Assembly: GCA_014529385.2 (NCBI GenBank) | Contig: CM043959.1 | Location: 56,834,753-56,898,752, forward strand | Source of the DNA: Adiantum capillus-veneris | Lineage: Eukaryota; Streptophyta; Polypodiopsida; Polypodiales; Pteridaceae | Length of the DNA: 64,000 nt | Reading direction: 5' to 3' | Part shown: positions 11,701-23,118 of the stretch, piece after piece | How positions within the stretch are numbered: position 1 is the first letter of the stretch | Layout: each line of letters opens with the position of its first letter | Notes under the pieces: generated by a model | The model's database searches: none | What the model was told of the DNA's origin: nothing | The model's input: the letters and a program-made list of their open reading frames with translations, nothing else | Position numbers and translations under genes: made by a program

Positions 11701-12890
11701 TTTCTTGAATGGTGACATTTTTGAGGACGTCTATGTAATGCAGCCTCACGATTTTGTCAAGAAAGGACAGGAGGACAAAGTGTGTAGATGTAAGAAGGAT
11801 TTGTATGGGTTGAAGCAATCTCCTCGTGCTTGGTATGAGAAAGCTGACACTCATTTGGTCAAAACGAGACTTTCATAACAGTCCAACAGAAAGCACATTG
11901 AATGTCAAGCGTGAGGGCGATGTACTTCTCATTGTTGTTCTTTATGTGGATGATTTGCTGATCACTGGTCCCAATGAGGCACATATTGCTGAATTTAAGG
12001 CTAATTTGAATGCTATTTTCAAGATGAAAGATTTGGGGCTATTGCATCATTACTTGGGCATACAATTTAGGCAGTGTGATGGTGGCATTTCCTTAAGTCA
12101 AAAAAGTTACATAGAGACATTGCTATGTAAGTTTGGACTTGAGGATTGCAAACATATTGCCACTCCCACGGAAACAGATTTGAAGTTGTGTTTACATGAT
12201 GCTGGTGATCCTGCTGATGTCACTCTTTACCAAACTCCCGTTGGCTGCCTCATTTATGTATGCAACACGAGGCCGGATATTCAGTTTGCAGTCTCATAGG
12301 TAAGCAGATTTATGCATAGCCCAGGGTCTAAGCACTGGCATGCAGTCAAGAGGATTTTTCGCTACTTGAGTGGCACTTTGCATCTTGAATTATTTTATCC
12401 CAAGGGGGGATCGTTTTCGCCAGATTTACATGCTTTTTTGGACTCAGATTGGGTTGGTTGTTATGACACGTGAGTGTCCACAAGTGGTTTTTGTTTCATG
12501 CTTGGCAGTTCATGTATTTCATGGTTGAGCAAGAAGCAACCTACTGTGGCCGCTTCAAGTTGTGAGGCTGAGTACATGGCAATCTTCACAGCTACAATTT
12601 AGTGTGTATGGCTCAGACGCCTTATGGTTGATTTGGGTGTTGAACAAGACATTACCAACATCATCGACACTGACAGTCAAAGTGCATTGGCAGTTGCGAG
12701 GAAACCAATTTTTCATGCTTGCACAAAGCACATTGAGGTGAATTACCACTATGTCAAGGAGAGGCTCTCAATAAGAGAGATCAGCTTGGCTTATGTGACA
12801 ACACAGGACAACCTTGCAGATCTTTTCACAAAGGCATTGTCTCGTGAGAAGTTAGAAGCTTTCCACAAAGCTTTGGCTTGCTCCCTTTTG
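8733..12890 (+). pseudogene. C1 copia polyprotein pseudogene
   Basis: Pieces in several frames preserve, in order: gag (8742-9335), a decayed zinc knuckle (FHYCKANDHLIKQCP region near 9510), protease remnants, GAG-pre-integrase and integrase (10131-10876, with HSDVCGPMQ and SDRGG), RT (11624-12299, with the YVDD box and LYGLKQSPRAWYEK) and RNase H (12400-12890). Frameshifts lie near 9320, 9600, 9910, 10145, 10535, 10865 and 11860, and stops include TAG near 11106, 11449 and 12297. RT and RNase H active-site Asp residues can still be read, but the gene as a whole is dead. Confidence 0.85.
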
Positions 12891-12975
12891 TGGCCTGATT
12901 CTGTCCTCAGGGCATGGCACTTCCTTTTACTCTTCGTGCAAGCCCTCGTTCACCACATCACTCCCAAGGGGGATT

Positions 12976-13188
12976 TGTTACCATATACATGTGTAGTGAT
13001 GTGTGTGAACACACTAGGACCGTTGGGGCATTTTTTCCCTCTTTAGGAGTTTTTTCCCCCTACAACCATCACTCTATGGCTATCTATCTTTCCATTGCAT
13101 ACTAAGTAATACACTCTCTGTTGTGTGCCTTGAGCTTCCTTTGTCTTCTCCAAGCTGTATGCATTTCCCTGCAATCCTAATTCCAACA
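12976..13188 (+). mobile_element. C1 3' LTR, 213 bp
   Basis: It runs from TGTTACCATATACATG to TAATTCCAACA and aligns throughout with the 227-bp LTRs of C2 and C3, with small deletions (for example after TTTCCCCC). A polypurine tract AAGGGGGA lies at 12966-12973 just upstream. Confidence 0.85.
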
Positions 13189-14411
13189 ATTTGTCCATTG
13201 CCTTTTCCTTGCCCTTAGCCTTCAACATCGTCTCTACTATTCCCACTTTTTGGCCTCATTAGTTTTCTTGCTCTCTTTATCTGGAATTTCTTCAATTACC
13301 TGACTGGTAATGGATCTAGTGGATTTTGGTCAGATGTTTCTGGTTTTGAACCCCCTTGGCACTAGGCAGCAGAGTGGCCATACTTTCCGTAACCATAGCA
13401 GTTTATGTTTTGTTTTTCATAATTTCGCCGTCCTCTACCCCTACTAGTGCCTCCTTGATATCTCCCTGCGCCAACTCCAATACTTGTCCTAGCCTCATTA
13501 TTCTTGGACCCACTAGTCCATCTGCCTTGGGTGCTTCCGTATTGGTCAGCGCAATCATCAATAATTCCTTACCCTTCTTAAAATGGTGAATTCTTATCCC
13601 ACATGATTTGAGTCAGCAAGCTGAGTAATGGTAGTACCATTTCCGGGCTGCCTCCTTTAAAGTCTGTGGAAAATATTCCCTCCATTCATCTTCATCAATA
13701 TCTTTCAACTTTGCATATTGTTCCAAGACTCGGATGTGTACATCAGGATCATCGCGTTTTCCACCTTTGAATACCGAGAAGGAAATTTTCATATTTCTGG
13801 AATGTTCAATAATATGGCTGGCTCTTGTTTTATGTACTAATTTCTTGTCTCTGGGTTTCTTCTTATTGTAATGGTTAGTGTCGGCATTACAACCATCTGA
13901 TCCATTTTCTGTCATTGTGTCCTCTTTCTTGGTTGAACTATGTGATGATCTATGGCTTCTTTTCCACTCTCACTTTCCTCAGTATGTCTATGGCTCCTCT
14001 GAGATCCATGGGAACGGTTCCTTCTTTCAGCTCGCTCAGCATGTTTGCGTTGGGAATGAGTAGAATGCTGAGAATCCCTTGATTCTTTAGTTGTCTCATT
14101 TCTAGGTTGTTGGTCCATTTCAGAGACTCTCTCTGATTCCTTTGGAATTGGGCTGACACGAATAGGTTCCTTCATGAATCTAGTGGCTGGCCTTCAACCT
14201 CTTCTTGGCGGCATGTCTTATATGTATTCTCTCTAACACCACTGGGAGATAGTTCGCCTGTATAGAGCAATTTAGGTCAAGCCATCGTGATCGCAAAAAT
14301 GGAATGAGTTGATGTGTTCAGAAAACTATTCCAGAGTGGTGGTTAGAGTTAGTTGATATCAGATTTAAGAGTTCAGACCAAGCTTTAGAGTACTAAAAGA
14401 CAGATCTGGAA
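13189..14411 (-). pseudogene. Antisense gag relic of another LTR element
   Basis: On the minus strand, 13912-14175 gives a charged Arg/Ser/Glu-rich N-terminal piece. 13613-13915 then gives a retrotransposon gag core: SFSVFKGGKRDDPDVHIRVL near residue 47 and YFPQTLKEAARKWYYHYS near the end. A stop and frame change follow, and further gag-like text (KKGKELLMIALTNTEAPKAD) can be followed down to the C1 LTR. It is the likely pre-existing DNA into which C1 and then C2 inserted. No protease or RT is visible. Confidence 0.6.
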
Positions 14412-14416
14412 CTAGA

Positions 14417-14643
14417 TGTTACCATATACATGTGGTAGTGATGTGTGTGAACACACTAGGACCGTCGAGGCATTTTTTCCCTCTTTAGGAGATTTTTTCC
14501 CCCGAGCATTGTATATATGCCCATCACTCTAGGGCTATCTATCTTTCCATTGCACACTAAGTTATACACTCTCTATTGTGTGCCTTGAGCTTCCTTCATC
14601 TTCTCCAAGCAGTGTGTGTCTCTCTGCAACCCTAATTCCAACA
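14417..14643 (+). mobile_element. C2 5' LTR
   Basis: It runs from TGTTACCATATACATG to CTAATTCCAACA, 227 bp, and is followed two bases later by the primer site. It contains runs of pyrimidines (TTTTTTCCCTC and TTTTTTCCCCC) also present in every LTR of the family. Confidence 0.93.
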
Positions 14644-14645
14644 AT

Positions 14646-14660
14646 TGGTATCAGAGCAGG
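14646..14660 (+). promoter_or_regulatory. C2 primer-binding site, initiator tRNA-Met type
   Basis: TGGTATCAGAGCAGG is the standard plant copia primer site, complementary to the 3' end of initiator tRNA-Met. It lies 2 bases downstream of the 5' LTR. Confidence 0.93.
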
Positions 14661-15007
14661 TCAAGTCCTCCCGGGCTTAGTCGCCAGATGCTCCAGCACA
14701 CGCCTTCTCACTTTCTCCGATTTCAGTGAGCTTTAACAAGCGTTTGCAGGTTGACAAATATTTTGGGAATACTCGTAGAGCTTGGTCTACTCAGAATTTT
14801 GATTTGGGTTCATTTCAGCCTCCGTTTCCACTACAGGCAGTACTGCACAGGCTATTTCGTCATTTTGTGCAGAGTTTCTGTCATCAGTGCCATTTTCTCA
14901 TAACAGGTGCCTTATAGTCTTCTACGGTTTGTGCTATATAGCACAGGTTGTTCCCGCTCCATTTCTCCTATTTTCGGGCAGTTTTCACATCAGGTGCAGC
15001 ATTTACC

Positions 15008-18000
15008 ATGGCTGACAACAATAACACAGATGTGTTCAAGATGTTTGCTGCTGAGGACAGGTTGGATGGGGACAATTACCCTATGTGGGTTTATATGATG
15101 CAACATGTTCTTGTGTCAAAGGGTGTCTGGAACATTGTGCAGGGCATTGATGTACGTCCTGGTTCTGAGGATGTAGGCGATGTTGAGGATGTTGCAGGTC
15201 TTGCTGCAAGGATTGCAGCTGTTAGAGTTGTTTTTCCTACAACAGAACAAGCTCGTTGGGATATTAAGGATGCGAGGCTCATGCATTGATTGCGTTGTCT
15301 ACGAAGTGCACCATTGTTCCTCACATCCGTTCAGCAAAATCTGCAAAACAGGCTTGGGATATTTTGGCTGGTCTTTATGCAAGCCGCAATGAGGCTAAAA
15401 TTGCTTTGCTGCGTAAAGAGCTGGAGTCGAAGATTATGCATGAGGAAGATGATATGGACACTTTCCTTGCTAGTATCAAGGATATCAATGAGCAACTTAT
15501 TTCTGCGGGTGAAGTTATTTCAGACAATTCCCTTGTGCATACTGTTCTTGATGCCTTACCAGATTCCTACCAGACTTTTTCTAGTACTTGGAGACTGATG
15601 ACCCAAGGAAATCCTGAAGTTGTCAAGTTTGATGCATTATGCACATTGCTGTTGCAAGAGTCACTTTCTAGAAAAAATAGGACTAAGTAGCGTGCAGTTG
15701 AACAGGCTTTTATTGCTTCTCAAAGAAAGGGTGGTAACAGTAATGCAGCCACTTCTTATGGTTCTGTTGTGAGTGGCAAAAATTATGTTCCTAATGCTTC
15801 TGATGGTAGCACTTCGTCTGGCAATTCTGGTGATAAGGGCAAAAAGAAGATGCGTTGCCATTATTATAAAGCTAATGATCACTTGATCAAGTCGTGTCCT
15901 AAGTTGAAGGCCAAAGAGGCTAAGAAGAAAGAGGGTGGTTCCACTGCAAATGCTGGTTCCACTACAAATGCAGCCATTGTTGAGTCTTCTGTGAAAGGAG
16001 ATTGTGATGCTGATGTTGATGCAGAATGGGCTTTTAGCGCAGAGTGCACTTACAATCCTGCTGTCCATGATGCATGCTTGTCAGTTGCTGTAGATTTACA
16101 TTTGTGGTATTTCGACAGTGGTGCTACAAAGCACATTACCTCACATCGTGAATTGTTTACCTCTCTCGAGTCTGTCCCTCATGGGAATTCAGTCACTTGT
16201 GCCAACAACGCCTCTTATCCAGTTCAGGGAGTTGGAAAGATTGTGCTCACTATTGCTAATGGCAGTTCCTTCACACTTGTTGATGCACTTTATGTACCTG
16301 GGATCAAGAAGAATCTCTTGTCTGTATCCGCACTTGCAAGACTTGGACTTGTAGTCAAATTTGTGGATGACAGATGTACAGTTCATGATCTCAGTTTTGG
16401 TGATGAAATTGTTGCATCTGGGCTTTTGTGCCGTGGGCTGTATAAGCTCACTTTGTATGACAAGTGTGGACAAAATTTTGCAAATGCTGTTGCAGATTCA
16501 AGGGCTATTTCAGATGAAAAACTTTGGCATGCACGTTTTGGTCATCTGAATTTTGCCAGTTTGCTGCGTTTGCAAAAATCTAATATGGTTTGCTGCGTTT
16601 TCAAGAGGTTGCTTCTTTGCCACTTCTTGAAGCACCTGTCAAACATGTTTGTGAAGGCTGTATTCTAGGTAAAATGCAGCGTTCTAAGTTTCCAAAGGAT
16701 GGTTCAGTTAGGGCCACATGCAGGTTGCAGCTTGTGCATAGTGATGTTTGTGGGCACATGCAAACTCCATCCTTGGGCAATTACATGTACTTCGTGACTT
16801 TCCTTGATGATTACTCCAGGCATGCATGGGTATTTCTGCTTAAAGCGAAGTCCGAAGTTTTTATGTGCTTCAAACAATTTCTGGCTATGGCTGAAAATGT
16901 CTCGAAATGTACTATGGGCACCCTCCGTTCCGATCGAGGGGGGGAGTATATGTCTCATGAATTTAATGCATTTTTGGCTAGTCATGGGATAAAACACCAA
17001 TATACAGTGCCTTATACACCTCAGCAAAATGGTGTTGCTGAGAGGAAAAACAAGTCACTGACGGACATGGCACGATGTATGGTCAAAAGTCAAGCTTTTC
17101 CGCATTCTTTTTGGCTTGAGGCCATCATGTGTGCCACTTATGTACTTAACAGGTGTCCTACGAAAGCTTTGCATTCTATTACTCCATATGAAGCATGGCA
17201 TGATAGAAAGCCTTCTATTGAGCACATGCGTGTTTTTGGCTGTTTGGCACCGCAGAAAATTGGATGATAAGGCTGTCAAATGTATTTTTGTCGGTTATAG
17301 TGCTGAAAGCAAAGGTTACAGGTTGTATCATCCGCAAACAAAACGTATTCTGGTTTCTCGGGATGTAGTGTATGTGGAAGATTCTGTTCAGCCCTTGCTG
17401 TCATGTACTAGAGACAGTAATGTAAGCTCACAGGACATTTATGACACTTTGTTGCCTCTTTTCAGTGGTGGAAATACGAATGTAAGTTCCAATGAGGCAA
17501 ATGTATAGCCTATGGGGGTTTCTGAAAATGTTCTAGATCAGCCTATAACTGATGCACATGTACATGATGTACTTGATGAGGAAAGGGCTGAAAATGAGCA
17601 GGCTAGAGGTATGCCAAAATGGCTGGTGCACACTTTGTGTGACATTAAATCGGATGCACTTTTGTCTAGTCGTACTCGTTCAGGCTCTTGCCATGCATCT
17701 TATGCATCAGATTGTTATGCTTTGGCTGTGTCTAGCTTACATGATGTGGAGGAGCCTCTGTCTTTTGATGAAGCACAAAATTCAAAAAATTGGATGGCTG
17801 CCATGCAATCAGAATATGATGCACTTATAGAAAATGACACATGGAGTTTATGTGATTTGCCTTTTGGCAAAAAGGCCATTGGTACGAAATGGGTTTACAA
17901 GTTGAAACGCAAGCTGGATGGTGAGATCGATCGCCATAAGGCTCGACTTGTTGCAAAAGGTTATGCACAGCAAAAAGGCATAGATTATGAAGAAACTTTT

Positions 18001-19290
18001 GCTCCCACTTGTCGTATGACTACTGTGCGTTTTCTATGTGCATTGGCAGCTCATTTTGGTTGGGATGTACATCAATCAGACATGTTACTGCTTTATTGAA
18101 TGGTGATATATTTGAGGAAGTTTATGTAACGCAGCCATCGCGGTTTTGTCATAAAAGGACAAGAGGACAAAGTGTGCAAATGTAACAAGGCTTTGTATGG
18201 GTTGAAGCAATCTCCTTGTGCTTGGTATGAGAAAGCTGACACTCATTTGGTCAAACAAGGCTTTCGTAACAGTCCAACAGAAAGCACATTGTATGTTAAG
18301 CGTGAGGGTGATGTACTTCTCATTGTGGTTCTTTATGTCAATGATTTGCTGATCACTGGAACAAATGAGAGACATATTATTGAATTGAAGGCTGATTTGA
18401 ATGCTACTTTCAAGATGAAAGATTTGAGGCTGTTGCATCATTACTTGGGTATACAATTTAAGCAGTGGGATGGTGGTATTGCCTTGTGTCAGAAAAGTTA
18501 CATAGAGACATTGCTATGTAAGTTTGGACTTGAGGATTGCAAACCTATTGCCACTCCCATGGAAACAGGTTTGAAGTTGAGTCTACATGATGCTGGCGAT
18601 CCTGCTGATGTCACTCTTTACCAAACTGTTGTTGGCAGTCTCATTTATGTATGCAACACGAGGCTAGATATTCAGTTTGCAGTCTCACAGGTCAACAAAT
18701 TTATGCATAGCCCAGGGTCTAAGCATTTGCAGGCTGTCAAGAGGATTTTCCGCGACCTTAGTGACACTTTACATCGTGGCTTGTTTTATCCCAAGGGGGG
18801 ATCATTGCCGCCAGACTTACATGCTTTTTCGGACTCAGATTGGGCTGGTTGTTTTGATACGCGAGTGTCCACCAGTGGTTTTTGTTTCATGCTTGGCAGT
18901 TCATGTATATCATGGTTGAGCAAGAAGCAACCTACTGTAGCCACTTCGAGTTGTGAGGCTGAGTACAGGGAAGTCTTCATAGCTACGGTTGAGTGTGTAT
19001 GGCTCAGACGCCTTATGGCTAATTTGGGTGTTGGACAGGACACTGCCAACACTATCTACACTGACAGTCAGAGCGCATTGGCAGTTGCGAGGAAACCAGT
19101 TTTTCATGCTCGCACAAAGCACATTGAGGTGCATTACCATTATGTCAGGGAGAGGCTCTCAGCAGGAGAGATCAGCTTGGCTTATGTGCCAACACAGGAC
19201 AACCTTGCAGATCTTTTCACAAAGGCATTGTCTCGTGAGAAGCTTGAAGCTTTCCGCAAAGCTTTGGGCTTACTCCCCTTTGTGGAGTGA
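15008..19290 (+). pseudogene. C2 copia polyprotein pseudogene
   Basis: The start is the Met of MADNNNTDVFKMFAAEDR at 15008, the same start as in C3. Compared with C3, C2 has a small deletion shifting frame near 15280, a TAG at 15688-15690, a ~20-bp insertion near 16590-16610 that copies nearby sequence, a ~25-bp deletion near 17250, a TAG at 17506-17508 and single-base shifts near 18080 and 18135. The order gag, CCHC knuckle, protease (FDSGATKHIT), integrase, RT and RNase H is otherwise kept. The RT box reads YVND instead of YVDD (near 18340), removing a catalytic Asp. The natural stop after LLPFVE is at 19288-19290. Confidence 0.93.
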
Positions 19291-19355
19291 TTATGTCCTT
19301 AGAGCATGGAACTTCCCTTTACTCATGTGCCAGCTCTCGTTCACTGCATCACTCC

Positions 19356-19592
19356 AGGGGGGATTTGTTACCATATACATGTGGTGATGATGTGTGTGAA
19401 CACACTAGAACCGCCGGGGCATTTTTTCCCTCTTTAGGAGGTTTTTTCCCCCGAGCATTGTATATACGCCCATCACTCTAGGGCTATCTATCTTTCCATT
19501 GCACACTAAGTTATACACTCTCTATTGTGTGCCTTGAGCTTCCTTCGTCTTCTCCAAGCTGTGTGTGTCTCTCTGCAACCCTAATTCCAACA
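19356..19592 (+). mobile_element. C2 polypurine tract and 3' LTR
   Basis: The polypurine tract AGGGGGGA (19356-19363) primes plus-strand DNA synthesis. The 3' LTR follows at 19366-19592, 227 bp, and is then followed by the target duplication CTAGA. Confidence 0.93.
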
Positions 19593-19597
19593 CTAGA

Positions 19598-19977
19598 AAT
19601 GAAATGACACTGGAAACAAGAAGTGGAACTGGACTTGCATGACTCAAAATCCAAATGGAGTACAGTTGGAACCAAACACTGAAAGAGCCTCATCTCAATG
19701 AGATTACAAGGTACATCAACCAATGGCTCAAGATACAATTACAAGGCTTGGGGTTAGATCTAGATTACATAGTATTGTGTTACAGGAGGCCTAGAGATCT
19801 AGAGGATCTTGTCCGAGAGAAAGCTATCAGAGAGAGATTTGAAAATGGAATAGTGGGTCCTATTTATAATCCCAACTGGCGTTTGATTGATTTTGTACTG
19901 TTAGTTACTGTGGTAACTCTTTGGTTACTGCTTCTGGAAGCTTCTAGTGCAGTCGCCCGCGAGCCGTTTGCTAAGCG
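19598..19977. other. Unassigned stretch between C2 and the PPR relic
   Basis: This is the continuation of the DNA interrupted by C2. A 145-codon frame (19655-20092, plus) opens here, but its first 110 residues resemble nothing I know and its last part merges with PPR-like text, so I do not call it a gene. It may be the leader or LTR of the antisense element whose gag lies at 13189-14411. Confidence 0.35.
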
Positions 19978-21830
19978 TTGTTCCCACCTTCTACAATATC
20001 CTACCAAACAACAGCATGTCAAGGAAGCTTTGAAATGTTTTCAAAGCAAAAAGAGCCTCTCTCGAGATGCAATCACCTATTATGTACCTTGAGGCATGTA
20101 ATTATGCAAGACATTGCCATGGGCTATATTATTCACGATAAGGTTGCTAGTCAAGGGCTATTGGAGAAACATGAGGTGCTCTTGAAAAGTGTGGATCAAC
20201 TTCCTACTTGGAATGTGATCTCCTTGAGTGTGTTGATTGCAAGATATGTCCACCATGGGCGTGCCAAGGAAGCTCTAAACTATTTTCACGAGATGCAAAG
20301 TGAAAAGGGCCCCTCTTCAGATGCAATCACCTGTGTATGCACCTTGAAGGCCTATAGCATTGTGCAAGATGCTACCATGGGGGATAGTATTCATGATGAG
20401 ATTGCTAGTGAAACACAACAATAAGGGCTGACTGCGAGGAATGAGGGCTATGTTGAGTGGCAATTCTAGAAAGTAGTGGGCACATGTTTGAGGGCCAGCA
20501 TTGGGGCTGTAGAATAGGGGCTTAGATGAAGCAAGGGGCAACAGGGATCACAAGGGCTGGATGGGTCACTAGAGTGCACAAAGGTATACCAGCTAGCACA
20601 TGCCTAATGAAAGGAAGGGCTGCTGGATGAGCTCCTTGCCCAAGATGTCTCTTGGGGCGAGTTGATTGTAGGATATGCCCAAAATGGATGTGGTAAGTAA
20701 GCTCTGGACTATTTTTACCAAATGCCAAGCAAAAACGGCCCCGCTTCAAATGGAATCACCTATGCATGGAACTTGTAGGCCTGAGGAATTTTGTATGTGT
20801 TTTCACCAGATGCAAAGTGAAAAGGCCCTTTCTCCAAGTGCGATCACCTAAGTAGAACAAGGCATTATTTTGGGTAAGAGTATTCACAATGAGGTTGCTA
20901 AACAATGGCTATTGGAGAATATATGTTGTGCTTAGAGGTGCTTTGGTCGATATGTATACCAAATGTGGCATCCCCACGAATTTTTTTGATTCAGCTTCTG
21001 CCTGGAATGTGGTCTTTTGGAATGCATTGATTGCAACATATGCCCAACATGGCCGTTACAAGGAAGGTCTGGATTGTTTTCACAAGACGCAAAACAAAAA
21101 GGGTATGAACCTTGAATGCCTATGGCATTGTGAAAGACATTGTCATGGTCGATAGTATTCATGATAAGGTTGCTAGTCAAGGGCTTGTGGAGGAACATGT
21201 TGTGCTTGGAGATGCTTTAATCAATATATATGCTAAATGTGGTGCCCTCACAAAAGCTCAAAAAGTTCTACATGAGCTCCTGCCTAGGATGTTGCCTCTT
21301 GGAGTGTGTTGATTGCAGGATATGCCCGACATGGTTGTGGTAAGGAAGCTTTCAACCGTTTTCACTAGATGCAAAGCAAAAAGGGTCCCGCTATAAATGG
21401 AATCACCTATGCATGCACCTTGTAGGCATATGGCATTTTGTATCTATTTTTATCATATGAGAATCGAGAAGGGTGTCTTTGTAGATACAATCACCTATGT
21501 AGTTCAAGACATCACCTTGGGAATGTTTATTCATGATGAGGTCGCTATTCTAGGGCTCTTTGTGAAACAAGTTGTGCTCAGAGGTGCTTTGGTTGATATG
21601 TATACTGAATCTAGCACCCAAACAAAAGCTCAAAATGTTTTGGATCAACTTCCTACATTGAAAGTGGTCTCTTGGAGCACCTCCTTTGCTCATGAATAAG
21701 AAAACCATGGCGCACATCAATTAGAGTAGTAGGAGGTAAAGCATCACATGTGCTTCCTTAGGGGTCCTTGGAGAAAGATGTTGTGCTTTGATCGATATGT
21801 ATGCCAGATGTGGTGCCCCCAAGAGTGCGA
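19978..21830 (+). pseudogene. Pentatricopeptide-repeat (PPR, PLS-type) pseudogene
   Basis: Several rounds of plant PLS-class PPR text can be read in shifting frames. Examples are ALNYFHEMQSEKGPSSDAIT and TMGDSIHDEIASE (20270-20415), WNALIATYAQHGRYKEGLDC (about 21020-21075), VVLGDALINIYAKCGALTKA (about 21205-21262) and LRGALVDMYTESSTQTKAQN (about 21580-21640). A last ALIDMYARCGAP lies near 21790. Each round is ~300-350 bp. Functional members are RNA-binding proteins of chloroplasts and mitochondria. Here many stops and frameshifts, no start and no C-terminal E/DYW domain mark a dead, intronless remnant. Confidence 0.75.
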
Positions 21831-22743
21831 GTTTGTGTATACGTGTGTGTGAGCCTATGTGATCTCAAAAGCAATGAGTTTACATCATTTTCATTGAAAA
21901 GATTATAGATGAAGGTGACAATGGTTGAAGAATTTTTGTGATGCTCAACATAGGGACACATGGACAATACACCACAGCATGGCAACTTGGAATGATACAT
22001 GTTTTCATAAAACATCAGTAATGAGTTACTCCTTGTACAATTGAAGTATTTTTACAATAAGAAAGTCCCTCCAACACTGGAGGAGAAGCATAAGTCCTCC
22101 TTCAACATTGGAAGGGATAAAACTAACGGGGGAAGGGCACATTCCCTATGGTATTATTATAAGTGTGGAAAATGATGCAAACTCCACACTATAGGTATGG
22201 TTTTTTTTTTTTTTGGAAGAGAAGCATAAGTCCTCCTTCAACATTGGAGGGGATAAAAATAGCGGGGGCAGGGCACATTCCCTATGGTATTATTATAAGT
22301 GTGGAGAATGATGCAAACTCCACACTATATGTGTGGTTTTTTCTTTTTTTAATGGGCACAAGCATCACAACGCACAAAATGCATCTCTTTTCATCTTTAA
22401 ATATTATAATGTGCAAATTTTTGCCTCCATACATCTTTTAATGCAATATCTCATTTGCGATGTGAGATCATAACGACAGCTTCAAAGATAGATGTTATGG
22501 AGCCATCATCACAAGCTATGTCATGAGGTAAAATCCACACCACTATCACTTTTATATTTCTTACCATCTATGCGCAGTGAAGCAGTCAAGGCAAACTAGT
22601 TGAAATTTGAAGGGTATTTTGTTTGGAAATTTCCACAAATTAGAGGGGTATTTTGAAAACTTCCCTTTTCTTAAAAATTCTTCCTACATAGGCCCGCTAG
22701 CTAGTCTAAAAACGCACTCAAGTGAACAACACGGTCTTCCGAC
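21831..22743. other. Non-coding stretch upstream of the host exons
   Basis: I see no coding frame here. It contains the 136-bp tandem duplication listed separately. Its last ~100 bases (from about 22640) may be the promoter and 5' untranslated region of the gene starting at 22744, judging only by position. Confidence 0.4.
22084..22344. repeat. 136-bp tandem duplication
   Basis: The unit starting AGAAGCATAAGTCCTCC occurs at 22084 and again at 22220. The two copies agree closely through GGGCACATTCCCTATGG and ACTCCACACTAT and differ at a few positions. A T-run separates them. Confidence 0.85.
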
Positions 22744-22867
22744 ATGGCAAATGAACGTCCCGAAGTAGAGGCTCTTGTTTTACAGGCTTACAGGCGCTCT
22801 CGGTTTACCTTCGATCTGGCCATTTCAGCTTTCTTGCAAGCTCTCCATAGCCACAGACGCCCCTCTG
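22744..22867 (+). CDS. Exon 1 of an unidentified host gene
   Basis: Beginning at the ATG at 22744, the frame MANERPEVEALVLQAYRRSR is followed by FTFDLAISAFLQALHSHRRP and then a good donor, CTCTG|GTATGT, at 22867/22868. The reading phase left by this donor (one base) fits exon 2 exactly. The composition (acidic then Leu/Ala-rich helix) and absence of repeats look like a genuine host protein N-terminus. I do not recognise the family. Confidence 0.55.
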
Positions 22868-22898
22868 GTATGTTGCGTTGCGCTGCGTGTGTGTACGT

Positions 22899-22900
<2 letters not shown>

Positions 22901-22942
<42 letters not shown>
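22901..22942. repeat. (AG)n microsatellite in the putative intron 1
   Basis: About 42 bp of uninterrupted AG repeat lie shortly after the proposed splice donor. AG/GA microsatellites recur in this window at 29973, 34481 and (as TC) 35478. Confidence 0.95.
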
Positions 22943-22947
<5 letters not shown>

Positions 22948-23118
22948 TAATTTGTTTCTGTCCTTTGTGGTCCTTGATGGTTTGTTATACATTGATAGAT
23001 GATGCAAATACTATTATTTTACGTTCGTTAGCTCGATGTTGCTCTATTGGGCTCGGTGCTTGCTGTATTTTTGAACCTGGCTGATTCTAGTAGCCTGTCT
23101 TTTTCCATTTTGTTGCAG

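Larger units (their letters stand above)
8733..13188 (+). mobile_element. Ty1/copia copy C1, 5' part missing, decayed
   Basis: C1 belongs to the same family as C2 and C3 but is the most diverged. It begins abruptly inside gag at the codon for Trp in the YPMW region, exactly at the edge of the G1 LTR, and ends with a 3' LTR at 12976-13188. The missing 5' LTR and first gag codons should lie beyond the left LTR of G1. Surrounding DNA at 13189 onward is an antisense gag relic into which C1 seems to have inserted. Confidence 0.85.
14417..19592 (+). mobile_element. Ty1/copia copy C2, full structure, TSD CTAGA
   Basis: C2 has 227-bp LTRs at both ends, a primer site complementary to initiator tRNA-Met, a polypurine tract and a flanking 5-bp duplication CTAGA at 14412-14416 and 19593-19597. 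By eye the two LTRs differ at about nine positions (~4%), so it is older than C3. Its polyprotein is broken in several places. Removing it joins 14411 to 19598 in continuous flanking DNA. Confidence 0.95.

Noticed and set aside
19655-20092. 145-codon frame on the plus strand
   Set aside because: No motif is recognisable, it spans the junction between unassigned DNA and the PPR relic, and composition does not suggest a gene.
22775-23084. Frames encoding long Arg-Glu or Ser-Leu runs
   Set aside because: They are translations of the (AG)n microsatellite in the proposed intron.
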